The notes under the pieces: generated by a model
Database searches by the model: none
The model's input: only the letters and a program-made list of their open reading frames with translations
Told to the model about the DNA's origin: nothing
Source of the DNA: Chryseobacterium sp.
Lineage (GTDB): Bacteria; Bacteroidota; Bacteroidia; Flavobacteriales; Weeksellaceae
NCBI GenBank assembly: GCA_031277615.1
Contig: JAITMC010000011.1
Span: forward strand, 1-64,000
Reading direction: 5' to 3'
DNA: 64,000 nucleotides
Shown: positions 54,046 to 63,776 of the stretch, one piece after another
Numbering within the stretch: the stretch's first letter is position 1
Layout: each line of letters starts with the position of its first letter
Position numbers and translations under genes: made by a program

Positions 54046-55040
54046 AAAAGATTACGCTCAGTCTTCTCTTTATGCTCCTCTCACTGTGTCATATACATGG
54101 ACAGCTTTTCCTTGAGGATAAAAACGGAGATGCCCTTTTTCAGCCCATGCTGAGCATAGACGGAACATCATCCCTCATAAACAGCGGTCTTATTAAATTA
54201 AATACAGGTGATCAGAGTATCGGATTTGACTATTACAACAGAACAACTCCTTTGGGGCAGCCAAAATACAAATTCTGGACTTTAGGAGTGAAAGTGAAAC
54301 CTACAGAAGGTTATGCGGCTGTCTTTAAAAACGGGCAGTTTTCACCGGGAGTCAATATTTCCGGATCCCTCAACCAGGTTAAAATATTTGACCGAGAAGC
54401 CACAAAACCTGAAAATAACTTCCTGGACTGGGGCAGCATCTACGCTCATTATTCGGTGAATAAATATCAGCTTTATAAAAGTGATACGCTATTCAAAAAC
54501 CAGCTTTCTTCAAAGACTTTTTCAGGATTATCATTGGGACTCAACTATAATATGCTTATAAAAAGCAGGTGGCTGATCAGTTTTAGGGCTGGATATTCAA
54601 GAACGAATAATTATAATGATCTTACGTCCGTTGAGGTAAGGGACAGCAAGTTTCAAACCGACGCTGAAAGTTCGGTAACCCGGGAGATTTTAACGACGAA
54701 AACAGCCAGACAAGGCAGCTATAAAGAATATGACAGCTATCCTTTTAATGTAAGCATCAGCCGGCTGACTCCGGATAATATGGAGGAGAAAAGCCTGATG
54801 TTCGGATACAGCGTTTATGTGAGCGGGAAACCCAGCAAAATTGCCAAACCTGTTACCGATGCGGGAGTCATCCTATTTATTTCCCAGATGAAAAAAGACA
54901 TCAGTGTTCCTACGATAGGATTGAATTTTCAGTTCAATGATTTTTTTGACACTCAAAATCTTAACAACGGCCTGATGAAACGGCTAAGTGTAGGATTAAC
55001 CACCAACTTTCCTTTATTCAGTAATACCCAAACAGAGTAA
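54042..55040 (+). CDS. Secreted, probable outer-membrane protein of unknown function
   Basis: A 332-residue protein with signal peptide (1-20, ending HIHGQ). Alternating hydrophobic/polar beta segments run through it (SGLSLGLNYNMLIKSRWLIS, FRAGYSRTNNYND, VGLTTNFPLFS), suggesting a small barrel or beta sandwich in the outer membrane. No family recognised. Coupled to the 105-residue gene by a 4-nt overlap. A bidirectional terminator follows. Confidence 0.65.
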   Translation: MKKITLSLLFMLLSLCHIHGQLFLEDKNGDALFQPMLSIDGTSSLINSGLIKLNTGDQSIGFDYYNRTTPLGQPKYKFWTLGVKVKPTEGYAAVFKNGQFSPGVNISGSLNQVKIFDREATKPENNFLDWGSIYAHYSVNKYQLYKSDTLFKNQLSSKTFSGLSLGLNYNMLIKSRWLISFRAGYSRTNNYNDLTSVEVRDSKFQTDAESSVTREILTTKTARQGSYKEYDSYPFNVSISRLTPDNMEEKSLMFGYSVYVSGKPSKIAKPVTDAGVILFISQMKKDISVPTIGLNFQFNDFFDTQNLNNGLMKRLSVGLTTNFPLFSNTQTE

Positions 55041-55043
55041 ATA

Positions 55044-55071
55044 AAAATTGCCGGAATCTTCCGGCAATTTT
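55044..55071. terminator. Bidirectional terminator between convergent genes
   Basis: A perfect inverted repeat AAAATTGCCGGAA-TC-TTCCGGCAATTTT serving the rightward 54042 gene and the leftward receptor gene. Confidence 0.93.
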
Positions 55072-55092
55072 GTTATAGCAGAGTATCATGGA

Positions 55093-57237
55093 TTATTTTC
55101 CTCCGCCTCCGTTTTTCTCAACATCGGTTTTGGTATTGGATTTTACCTTCTGATTTCCGAAGCGTTTTACAAAAGAAATTGAAGCTCCGTACCAGTCCCA
55201 TTGTGAGGAAGTTCTAACCGTTCCGTACTCACTGTAGCTGGTGGCATCATAATTAGGTCTTTGGAAAATATTCATCAGCTGAAGACTGACTTCCATCTGT
55301 GTTTTAGGGAATATTTTCGTCGCAGAGATATTATGAAAAACATTGACCTTGTTTCCGTAAGAGTTCCCGTTATTCTGGTTGGCGATTTCCACCCAGGCAC
55401 TCAGGTTAATGTTTTTATTGAAAAGATTCGTATACGACAGGTTGGCAGAACCTCCCAGATAACTAAGGTATTTATCACCCTTAAGATTATTCTTCTCATT
55501 GAAGTCATGGTTGTCAAGATAATACCAGCCTATTCCCACATTTACATTCAGTTTATTCTTAAAGAACGACTGATTGGTATTCGCAAAAAGGTAGTATTTC
55601 TGAACTTTCCCGTTAAGGTTGGAAGGAAGGGTAACCAGTAAGTTGTTTTCTTCTTTTAAGGTCGTCCAGTAATCCTGATCGGTAAAGGTGTATCTTGCCG
55701 AAAGGAAATACTTTTTCTTAAACCCGAACTTCATATACAATCTGTGGCTTGGATTCGGTTCCAGGTCCATATTTCCTCTTGAATAGGTTCCTTCATTGGT
55801 AGGCAGAAGGAAAGGATTGAATTCCGAGTACCATGGGCGCCAGAGATTTTTGTTGTAGGTAAGACTCAGATCAAATTTTTCCGAAAAAGTATACTTCACC
55901 AATAAATTGGGAAGGAATGCCCCATAGGAATCTTTTCTTTCGGTACCGGCAACATCCTGTCTCATTTTAAGATCGATGTGCTCGTATCGAAGTCCTACTC
56001 TGGTTTCCAGCTTTTCAAAGAACGTTTTACTGTAGTTCGCATACAGGGAATTGATGTTGTCTTCATAATGGAAAACATCACTTTTACGGATATTGTTCAG
56101 GTAGCTTCCGTTGGCATCATTCGGGATCACATTATTATTGAAATCCATTTTTCCTCCTACTTCAAAGGTTCCCCAGGATTTTCCCAAAGGCTGGGTATAA
56201 TCCACCTTCACATAATAATTCCTCATCTGCTCATGGGAATTGGTCTCCAGAAGTTCGGTTTTTGGGGGAGCTGTAAATGTTTTCAGAAAGGTATTGGCAT
56301 TTTGCTGGGAATTATAGTTGGTACCTACATTGATATCCAGAATCCTGTTTTTCTCCTTATCATAATATTTATAGAACAGATTGGTTCCCAAAGCCTTGTA
56401 GGTTCCCGCTACATCCTGGTCCTGATGGTAGGAATTCTGAAATTGATTATTAAGATAGTTGATCCCGTCAGCATCTGATGTGGAAGTATTCTTGCTCTGA
56501 TAATATTCCAGGATCAGCCCGATGTTATTCTTATCATTCAGTTCAAACTCGGAGGTGGAAGAGAAAGAAGGGCTTTTCCCTCTTCCGGTCACTTCATTAT
56601 TAACCTGGCTTAGAGAATTGTCTTTGTACAGGCTGTTTTCATAAAAGCTTTTCTGAACATAGGTGTTATCGCTATAACTTCCGCTCAGAGTCTGGGTGAA
56701 GTTCTTTTTATGATAATTCAGGTTAAGGTTCGTATACTGCGAGTTTTTTCTCTGTTGTCTGTTATTGAAGGTTACACTCCCCTTCATTCCTTCATCATCT
56801 CTTCTTTTTAATACGATATTGATAACGGATCCCGCTGTTTCATATCTTGAGGACGGGCTTGTGATGACCTCAATCTTCATCAGGTTGTCTGCAGGAATGG
56901 TTTTAAGATACTCCTTCAGTTCTTTTCCTGTAAAAACAGATTTACGGTCGTTGATGTATACGGTAACCGATTCTCCTTCTGCTTTCACCGCATCATTATT
57001 GTCAATACTGATCAAAGGAGTCATTCTGAGAACATCCCAAGTAGTGTTTCCGGCAAGGATAGAGCTGTTGGCGACATTGAAGACGGTACGGTCCACTTTA
57101 GATTCTACAGTAGGCTTCCTGGCGGTTAAGGTTACTGCTTCTATTTCTTTTTCATCTTTCTTTATCGTGTCATTGGTGACCTGGGCCATCGTAAAGGCTC
57201 CCATTAATAAAGCGATCGAACATGTAATTATTTTCAT
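55093..57237 (-). CDS. Outer-membrane beta-barrel receptor, TonB-dependent type (OMP_b-brl_3)
   Basis: A 714-residue outer-membrane protein with signal peptide (1-18, ending FTMAQ). Residues about 30-150 form a plug-like domain (EAVTLTARKPTVESKVDRTV, WDVLRMTPLISIDNND, TVYINDRKSVFTGKELKEYL, IEVITSPSSRYETAGSVINI). The remainder is a barrel of the outer-membrane beta-barrel-3 type, with a Lys/Asn/Gly-rich tail. The carboxypeptidase-like N-terminal domain often found in this group is missing. Ligand not predictable. Single-gene unit. Confidence 0.9.
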   Translation of the reverse strand: MKIITCSIALLMGAFTMAQVTNDTIKKDEKEIEAVTLTARKPTVESKVDRTVFNVANSSILAGNTTWDVLRMTPLISIDNNDAVKAEGESVTVYINDRKSVFTGKELKEYLKTIPADNLMKIEVITSPSSRYETAGSVINIVLKRRDDEGMKGSVTFNNRQQRKNSQYTNLNLNYHKKNFTQTLSGSYSDNTYVQKSFYENSLYKDNSLSQVNNEVTGRGKSPSFSSTSEFELNDKNNIGLILEYYQSKNTSTSDADGINYLNNQFQNSYHQDQDVAGTYKALGTNLFYKYYDKEKNRILDINVGTNYNSQQNANTFLKTFTAPPKTELLETNSHEQMRNYYVKVDYTQPLGKSWGTFEVGGKMDFNNNVIPNDANGSYLNNIRKSDVFHYEDNINSLYANYSKTFFEKLETRVGLRYEHIDLKMRQDVAGTERKDSYGAFLPNLLVKYTFSEKFDLSLTYNKNLWRPWYSEFNPFLLPTNEGTYSRGNMDLEPNPSHRLYMKFGFKKKYFLSARYTFTDQDYWTTLKEENNLLVTLPSNLNGKVQKYYLFANTNQSFFKNKLNVNVGIGWYYLDNHDFNEKNNLKGDKYLSYLGGSANLSYTNLFNKNINLSAWVEIANQNNGNSYGNKVNVFHNISATKIFPKTQMEVSLQLMNIFQRPNYDATSYSEYGTVRTSSQWDWYGASISFVKRFGNQKVKSNTKTDVEKNGGGGK

Positions 57238-57373
57238 CCACGGTAATATTTCACCTATAAGACACCTGTAGATGAAAGTTTGTTACATTAAAGATCAAAA
57301 AAAGTAAAAAATATTTTCAAGCCCTGTTTTTAAAGGAAAAAACAAGCCTCACTATATCACAAATCAATGAAAA

Positions 57374-57395
57374 ATGCCCGGATTTCTCCGGGCAT
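57374..57395 (-). terminator. Terminator of the DUF2652 gene
   Basis: ATGCCCGG-N6-CCGGGCAT followed by T residues on the minus strand. Confidence 0.88.
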
Positions 57396-57431
57396 CGCAA
57401 TAGCAAATTTACAAGGATTAAAAAAGATATG

Positions 57432-57986
57432 CTAATTTATATTTTCAAAATAATGGATCATGCCCACTTCCGGCAGGTGAAGTCTGGAAATGTGAGGATC
57501 TGCCTCACTGTTGCTGCTGTTTTCTAAAAAAGAATTGCTGAAGAGCGCATACGACGGCTGCTCTGCAAATTCATTCTTCAGCAACTGATGAGCCTCTACC
57601 ACAGGTTTACCATACAGCTTCTTAAAGTTACCGATCTGGTACTGTGAGAATTTTCCATAATGAACAATGAACTTCAGGGAAAGATCAATAGAGGTGCTTA
57701 AAGCTTTACTCAATTCCTCTATTTTTTTGTTGAAGGCACTTCTCATTTTCCACAGCATAGCAGAAATATTCTGGTAAGACGGCTTTTCATCATACCGGTA
57801 AAACAGAATAGCATCGCCTTCGATCTCTGAAATTTCAAAGTAACGGCCATTCACGTCAATCAACGTTGAGAGAAGCTGTCTCACAATGTATTCTCCTGTA
57901 TAAAGCTTTGTACTGAACACAAATTCAGTAAACCCGCTGAAATCAGGAATAAGTATAATACCGTCTTGTATATCTGCATTCTTCAT
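57432..57986 (-). CDS. DUF2652 protein (nucleotide-cyclase-fold related)
   Basis: A 184-residue protein matching DUF2652, a family that resembles class III adenylate/guanylate cyclase folds: IILIPDFSGFTEFVFSTK, IVRQLLSTLIDVNGRYFEIS, EIEGDAILFYRYD, LKFIVHYGKFSQYQIGNFKK. The DxxxF and EGDA elements correspond to cyclase metal-site regions, but activity is not shown for the family. It lies downstream of the receptor gene, on the same strand as the RND operon but behind that operon's terminator. Confidence 0.85.
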   Translation of the reverse strand: MKNADIQDGIILIPDFSGFTEFVFSTKLYTGEYIVRQLLSTLIDVNGRYFEISEIEGDAILFYRYDEKPSYQNISAMLWKMRSAFNKKIEELSKALSTSIDLSLKFIVHYGKFSQYQIGNFKKLYGKPVVEAHQLLKNEFAEQPSYALFSNSFLENSSNSEADPHISRLHLPEVGMIHYFENIN

Positions 57987-58002
57987 AATGATGTGGATTA
58001 AA

Positions 58003-58034
58003 AACCTGCTGCATTTTTACAGACGAAGCAGGTT
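58003..58034 (-). terminator. Terminator of the RND efflux operon
   Basis: AACCTGCT and AGCAGGTT close a 16-nt loop, followed by five T residues on the minus strand, 11 nt past the last stop. Confidence 0.8.
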
Positions 58035-58044
58035 CGGTTTTACT

Positions 58045-59460
58045 TTATTGCCATCCTCCGCCTACGGCTCTGTAAAGTGCGGTGATTGCATTTAACCTCT
58101 GAGCTTTCAGTGAGGCAAGGTCTAGCTCTGTCTGAAGCTTATTCGTCTGGGCCATGATCACCTCAACATATGTCGCTGAATTGTATTTAAACAGAATATC
58201 AGCTTTCTTTACCGCTTCATCAGATTTCACGGCCAGTCCTTCCGCTATTTTCTGCTGTTCTTCAAGCTTCTGAATCTGTACCAGCGCATCAGAAACCTCT
58301 CCTACCGCCTTCAGTACAGATTGCTTAAAACTGATCTCAGCCTGGTCTGCCATTACTTTTGACTGTTCATATTGTGTTTTCAGCTGCTTTCCGTTTAAAA
58401 TAGGCTGTGCAATGGCTCCTGCTGCCATTCCGAACAGCGATCCGGGGATGCTGAACCACTTGCTGGCCTGAAAAGCGTTTAAACCGCCCTGCGCTGTAAT
58501 ATTCAGAGAAGGATACATATTCATTTTGGCCACATGAATGGCTGCGGCACTTTTTCTTACTTCAAGTTCGGCACTTTTGATGTCCGGTCTGTAGCTCAGC
58601 AGCTCCGAAGGTATTCCTACTGCAATTGTATCCGGAGACTGTACATTATTCAGGCTTGCACTCCTCGTAATTTTATCAGGCATGGACCCTGTAAGAAGGC
58701 TTAACGCATTTTCCTGAATGGCAATGGAACTCTCAATGGCCGGAACCGATTTCAGAATCTGATCTTTTACAATCTCCTGCTGTTGCACCGCCAAAGCTGT
58801 TGTAAGGCCTAATTCCTGCTGTTTGCTTAAAAATTTCAGCGTGCTGTCTGCATACGTAAGATTGGATTTGGTAATCTCCAGCTGCATATCCAGCATCAGA
58901 AGGTTATAATATCCCTGTACCACCGATGCCACTAACTGGGTTTTCACCGCTTTTGCGGCTTCCTGGGTTTTAAGGTATTCTGCCAGTGCCTGTTCTTTTC
59001 TGCCTCTGATTTTGCCCCAGATATCTGCTTCCCAGGAGATGTTCACAGAGGCTGTATAATCTTCCATATACCGTTTCCCCATGAATTGCCCGGCCATCAT
59101 TCCGTTCATACTGTTATCCGAAGGCCTGTTGATATTGGCATTCAGGCCGCCACTGATCACCGGAGCGTTTCCCCATTTGCTTTGGTTATAAGCCAGCGAG
59201 GCAAATTCGATCTGTTTCAGAGCGGCAAGAAGATCATTGTTCTGTGCTACTGCCTTATCGATCAATGCTACCAGAACAGGATCTTTAAAGAAATCCCTGT
59301 AGCTGATCTTCGCGATATTTTCCTGAGTATCCACAGCAAGGCTGTCACTCCTGAATGTTTCAGGCATTTTCACTTCAGGCTGTTCATACGGCTGCACTTT
59401 GCAGGATACTGCCACTCCTGAAATTAAGGCGATATAGGCTATATTTTTAATTGAATTCAT
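58045..59460 (-). CDS. RND efflux outer-membrane factor (OprM/NodT type lipoprotein)
   Basis: A 471-residue outer-membrane channel from MNSIKNIAY; the ATG 15 nt upstream is less likely because the internal Met gives a normal lipoprotein signal ending GVAVSC. Two OEP repeats are visible (TASVNISWEADIWGKIRGRK, PSELLSYRPDIKSAELEVRK, YPSLNITAQGGLNAFQASKW, KADILFKYNSATYVEVIMAQ). It forms the exit duct of the pump encoded just upstream. Third gene of the operon. Confidence 0.93.
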   Translation of the reverse strand: MNSIKNIAYIALISGVAVSCKVQPYEQPEVKMPETFRSDSLAVDTQENIAKISYRDFFKDPVLVALIDKAVAQNNDLLAALKQIEFASLAYNQSKWGNAPVISGGLNANINRPSDNSMNGMMAGQFMGKRYMEDYTASVNISWEADIWGKIRGRKEQALAEYLKTQEAAKAVKTQLVASVVQGYYNLLMLDMQLEITKSNLTYADSTLKFLSKQQELGLTTALAVQQQEIVKDQILKSVPAIESSIAIQENALSLLTGSMPDKITRSASLNNVQSPDTIAVGIPSELLSYRPDIKSAELEVRKSAAAIHVAKMNMYPSLNITAQGGLNAFQASKWFSIPGSLFGMAAGAIAQPILNGKQLKTQYEQSKVMADQAEISFKQSVLKAVGEVSDALVQIQKLEEQQKIAEGLAVKSDEAVKKADILFKYNSATYVEVIMAQTNKLQTELDLASLKAQRLNAITALYRAVGGGWQ

Positions 59461-59480
59461 TTTTTTAATAATCATTTGGA

Positions 59481-62400
59481 TTAATATTCCCAGTCGGCTT
59501 CCGTAATTGTTTTTCCGCTCATTTTTTCATGTAAAGCCTGGAAGACTACAAAAAGCACCGGAACCACAAAAATTCCTAAGATCGTTCCGAAAAGCATCCC
59601 TGAAACCGCTGCATAACCAATAGAATGGTTTCCCAAAGCAGAAGGTCCTACTACAAACAGCAACGGAAGAAGTCCTGTAATAAATGCCAGAGAGGTCATC
59701 AGGATCGGACGGAGACGTGCTTTGGCCCCTTCTACCGCCGCCGCAATCAGGCTTTTTCCTGCTCTTCTTCTCTGGATGGCAAATTCCACGATCAGAATTC
59801 CGTTCTTGGCCAGAAGTCCTATGAGCATAACCAGAGCGATCTGTACATAAATATTGTTGGAAAGGTCTGCCATCGTAATTCCGACAAATACACCGGATAA
59901 ACCTACCGGAATAGCAATCAGAACCGCTAATGGAAGAACATAGCTTTCATACTGCGCCGAAAGAAGGAAGAAGACGAACACAATACACAATCCGAAAATC
60001 ATTACCGACTGCGAACCCGCCGAAACTTCTTCACGGCTCATCCCTTTATAGTCATAGGTATATCCCGGAGGAAGAACCTGTCTGCTTACTTCTTCGATAG
60101 CAGCCATAGCCTGTCCCGTACTGAATCCCGGCGCCGGCATTACGGTTAAATTGGATGAATTGAACAGGTTAAAACGGTCCACCACTTCAGCACCCGTCAC
60201 CTGTTTTAAAGTGACCAGGGTATTCACAGGTACCATTTCCCCTGTATTATTCTTCACAAAAATCCCGTTCAGCGATTCTTTATCCTGTCTGGTTTCCGGG
60301 GTAGACTGTACCAACACCCTGTAATATTTCCCGAAACGGTTGAAATCCGAAGACTGTATGCTTCCGTAATACCCCTGCATCACGCCAAGCACATCAGCCA
60401 CACTTACGCCTAGCTGGGCTGCTTTCACCTCATCTACAAGCACTTCAAACTGCGGATAGGTAACATCGAAAGTGGTAAATGCCACCGCTACTTCCGGTCT
60501 CTGCATCAAAGCGCCCATCATTCCGTAGGAAATATTCCCGAGATTCTGCAATTCGCCGTTGGTACGGTCCTGAAGCACCAGTTCCATACCGCTGGTATTC
60601 CCGAAACCATCTACTGTAGGGGTATTCAGTACCAGGAAATTCGCTCTTTTATCCTGAGAAAGTGCTCCCTGAACCTGTCCGATAATATCATTGATATTGC
60701 TTACATTTCCTCTTTCTTCTCCTTTTTTCAGCTTCACGAAAATAGATGCTGCCGAAGATGACATCGATCCACTGAACAGATTCAGCCCGTCTACCGAGAT
60801 CACCTCATCTACTGCCGGATTTTTCATCAGAAGATCTTCCGTATCAGAAACCACTTTGGAAGTTCTGTCCTTGGAAGCTCCCGGAGCAAGATTGGCGGTC
60901 ACGATGATAAAGCTCTGATCTTCATCCGGAATAAATCCTTTAGGAGTTGTCATCGACATCCATGCAAACAGGCCTCCGAAGACAAGAATAAGGATCATGG
61001 CCACCCATTTTCTTTTCAGCAGGAACAAAATAGATTTCCCGTAACGGAAGGTCAGTTTGTTGAAACCTGCATTAAAGCCCGCAAAGAAACGGTCTTTGAA
61101 GTTCATTTTTTCATGGGCTGTTCCGTGATTATGCTTCAGTAATAAAGCACACAGCGCAGGGCTTAATGTTAAAGCGTTTACCGCAGAAATAACGATGGCA
61201 ATGGCTAACGTTAAAGCAAACTGCTGGTAAAATAATCCTGTAGAACCGCTCATAAACGCTACAGGAACGAATACGGCAGACATGATCAGGGTAATGGATA
61301 CAATCGCTCCTGTGATCTCGCTCATCGCCGACATGGTTGCGGCCCTCGGGTTGAGTTTTTTATGTTCCATTTTAGCATGGACCGCTTCCACGACGACAAT
61401 GGCGTCATCTACCACAATACCAATGGCCAGTACCAGGGCAAATAACGTCAGGATATTGATTGAGAACCCGAAAATTTTCATAAAGAAGAACGTTCCTATA
61501 ATAGATACCGGAACAGCAATGGCCGGAATCAGGGTAGAACGGAAATCCTGCAGGAAGATATATACCACGATGAATACGAGGATAAATGCTTCTATCAGCG
61601 TATGAATCACCTGGTCTATCGACTGGTCAAGCGCTTCTTTGGTAGCATAAGGAATTTCATAGTTCATTCCTTCCGGGAAGGACTTTTCCAGTTCCTTCAT
61701 TCTTTCCTGAAGGGCAATCTGCACTTCGTTGGCATTGGATCCTGCCATCTGGAAAATCGCCATCGTTACCGAAGGTTTTTTGTTGAAATTGGAAGACACC
61801 GTATAGCTATACGCCCCGAATTCCACTTTTGCAACATCTTTTAATTTTAAAACAGAGCCGTCGCTCAGGGCTTTGATTGTAATATTTTCATATTGTTCAG
61901 GCTCTGTAAACTTTCCTTTATAACGGAGCACATATTCCATGGCTTCCTTACTTCTTTCCCCGAACCTTCCGGGTGCTGCCTCCAGGTTCTGAGACTGGAT
62001 CGCACGGGAAACATCGGCAGGCGTAAGGTTATAGGAAGTCAGTTTATTAGGATCCAGCCATACTCTCATGGAGTAATCCTTGTTTCCATATACCATGGCA
62101 TCCCCTACTCCTTTTACCCTTTTCAGTTCAGGTACGATATTGATTTTCGCATAGTTTTCCAGAAAAAGATCATCCATCGTACCATCTTTGCTGGTCAGTG
62201 AGACCATTGCGATCATACTGTTCTGTCTTTTCAGGGTGGTAATTCCGGCCTGTACTACTTCTGCGGGAAGCTGGTTGGTTACCTGTGCCACCCTGTTCTG
62301 TACGTTGATGGCCGCCTGATCGGGATCTGTTCCCAATTTAAAGATCACGGTGATACTTAAAGTACCGTCGTTACTTGCGGTGGAAGTGATATAATCCATA

Positions 62401-62621
62401 TTTTCCACCCCGTTGATGGCATTTTCCAAAGGCGGAGCCACCGATCTTGCAATCGTTTCTGCATTGGCTCCCGGATAGGCTGCCGTTACCATAACGGTAG
62501 GCGGTGCAATGTCCGGAAATTTTGTAATCGGCAGGCTTACCATACCTACGATCCCCAGAATGACAAGCAGCACGGAAATTACCGTTGCCAGTACGGGTCT
62601 TTTTATAATTCTTTTTAACAT
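59481..62621 (-). CDS. RND multidrug efflux pump, HAE1 family
   Basis: A 1046-residue inner-membrane pump of the AcrB/MexB type with twelve membrane helices and two large periplasmic loops. MLKRIIKRPVLATVISVLLV at the start, GIVVDDAIVVVEAVHAKMEH in TM4 with the proton-relay aspartates, and the second-half counterpart GLLAKNGILIVEFAIQRRRA are diagnostic. Substrates (drugs, detergents, bile-like compounds) cannot be assigned. It is 9 nt downstream of the adaptor gene. Confidence 0.96.
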   Translation of the reverse strand: MLKRIIKRPVLATVISVLLVILGIVGMVSLPITKFPDIAPPTVMVTAAYPGANAETIARSVAPPLENAINGVENMDYITSTASNDGTLSITVIFKLGTDPDQAAINVQNRVAQVTNQLPAEVVQAGITTLKRQNSMIAMVSLTSKDGTMDDLFLENYAKINIVPELKRVKGVGDAMVYGNKDYSMRVWLDPNKLTSYNLTPADVSRAIQSQNLEAAPGRFGERSKEAMEYVLRYKGKFTEPEQYENITIKALSDGSVLKLKDVAKVEFGAYSYTVSSNFNKKPSVTMAIFQMAGSNANEVQIALQERMKELEKSFPEGMNYEIPYATKEALDQSIDQVIHTLIEAFILVFIVVYIFLQDFRSTLIPAIAVPVSIIGTFFFMKIFGFSINILTLFALVLAIGIVVDDAIVVVEAVHAKMEHKKLNPRAATMSAMSEITGAIVSITLIMSAVFVPVAFMSGSTGLFYQQFALTLAIAIVISAVNALTLSPALCALLLKHNHGTAHEKMNFKDRFFAGFNAGFNKLTFRYGKSILFLLKRKWVAMILILVFGGLFAWMSMTTPKGFIPDEDQSFIIVTANLAPGASKDRTSKVVSDTEDLLMKNPAVDEVISVDGLNLFSGSMSSSAASIFVKLKKGEERGNVSNINDIIGQVQGALSQDKRANFLVLNTPTVDGFGNTSGMELVLQDRTNGELQNLGNISYGMMGALMQRPEVAVAFTTFDVTYPQFEVLVDEVKAAQLGVSVADVLGVMQGYYGSIQSSDFNRFGKYYRVLVQSTPETRQDKESLNGIFVKNNTGEMVPVNTLVTLKQVTGAEVVDRFNLFNSSNLTVMPAPGFSTGQAMAAIEEVSRQVLPPGYTYDYKGMSREEVSAGSQSVMIFGLCIVFVFFLLSAQYESYVLPLAVLIAIPVGLSGVFVGITMADLSNNIYVQIALVMLIGLLAKNGILIVEFAIQRRRAGKSLIAAAVEGAKARLRPILMTSLAFITGLLPLLFVVGPSALGNHSIGYAAVSGMLFGTILGIFVVPVLFVVFQALHEKMSGKTITEADWEY

Positions 62622-62630
62622 GATTTCTTC

Positions 62631-63776
62631 TTACGATTTTTTCTGTTGCGCATTTTTCTTCTGTGCCGTTACGGGAGTTCCCGGCTGAAGCCTGTCAAAG
62701 CCTGTAGCGATGTACTGGTCACCGGCTTTAAGTCCTTTTGAAACAATGAAATTGTCTCCCGCTTTTCCACTTACCTCAACCGGAAGCATCATCGCTTTTC
62801 CTTCTTTGATCGTGAAAACAAAGGTCTTATCCTGAATGGTTCTCGTGGAAGCGATCGGAAGAAGCACTACATTGCTGTAAAACTGATCCAGTACGATTTT
62901 CCCTGTATTTCCGCTTCTTAAGAGGTGGTCCGGATTGCTGAATTTCGCTCTTAAGGTAATGGAACCTGTGGTTTTGTTGAACTGTCCTTCTACGGCATCA
63001 ATCTTTCCGGTTTGTGCATATTTTTCACCTCCCGAAAGCAGTAAGGAAACGGCAGGTGTATTGCTGATCACCTCATTGATATTGCTTCCTGCATGCTGCT
63101 TCTGAAAAGCATTGAAATCATTTTCACTCATGCTGAAATACGTGTATACCTCATGAATATCAGATAAAAGGGTGATCGGTTCCTGATTGGAAGGCGTCAT
63201 CAAACTTCCCAGACGGTAATTGAATCTTCCGATAAAACCATTCACAGGTGCTTTGATCGTAGAGAAATTAAGGTTGATCTTCGTAGATTCAATGGAAGAC
63301 ATGGCCTGGCTCACCGCTCCTCTGGCTGCATTATACGCGGCTTCAGCTTCTTTCACCTGAATATCGGAAACCATCTTGTTTCTCAACAGTTCTTTTTTCC
63401 GGTCCAGGTCTATTCTGGAAGTAGCCAGGTTGGCCTGTGCTGTGATCAGGGCTGCCTGTGCGCTTTTCAGCTGCTCACGGAATACCTGGTCTTCAATTTT
63501 GAACAGCGGCTGCCCCGCTCTTACATAATCTCCTTCATCTACAAAAATTTTGCTTAAATAGCCGGTTACCTGAGGACGGATCTCTACATTGGAAACGCCT
63601 TCCACCGATGCTGCATATTCTCTGGAAACAGAGGCATCTCCCTGCTTTACCGTTTCTACCGGAAGCTCAGGGGCCTGCTGTTGATAGGACTGATTTGGAT
63701 TACTTTTCTTACATCCCGCCAGAACTATAAGCGAGAGGAAAAGGATAGTCGATTTTTGGATTAAAAATCTCTGCAT
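62631..63776 (-). CDS. RND efflux periplasmic adaptor (membrane fusion lipoprotein)
   Basis: A 381-residue adaptor with lipobox VLAGC (Cys22). The lipoyl halves are VEIRPQVTGYLSKIFVDEGD and APVNGFIGRFNYRLGSLMTP, with a helical hairpin between (QAALITAQANLATSRIDLDR), then beta-barrel and membrane-proximal domains. First gene of the operon; no regulator is encoded within the 224 nt before the window end. Confidence 0.95.
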   Translation of the reverse strand: MQRFLIQKSTILFLSLIVLAGCKKSNPNQSYQQQAPELPVETVKQGDASVSREYAASVEGVSNVEIRPQVTGYLSKIFVDEGDYVRAGQPLFKIEDQVFREQLKSAQAALITAQANLATSRIDLDRKKELLRNKMVSDIQVKEAEAAYNAARGAVSQAMSSIESTKINLNFSTIKAPVNGFIGRFNYRLGSLMTPSNQEPITLLSDIHEVYTYFSMSENDFNAFQKQHAGSNINEVISNTPAVSLLLSGGEKYAQTGKIDAVEGQFNKTTGSITLRAKFSNPDHLLRSGNTGKIVLDQFYSNVVLLPIASTRTIQDKTFVFTIKEGKAMMLPVEVSGKAGDNFIVSKGLKAGDQYIATGFDRLQPGTPVTAQKKNAQQKKS

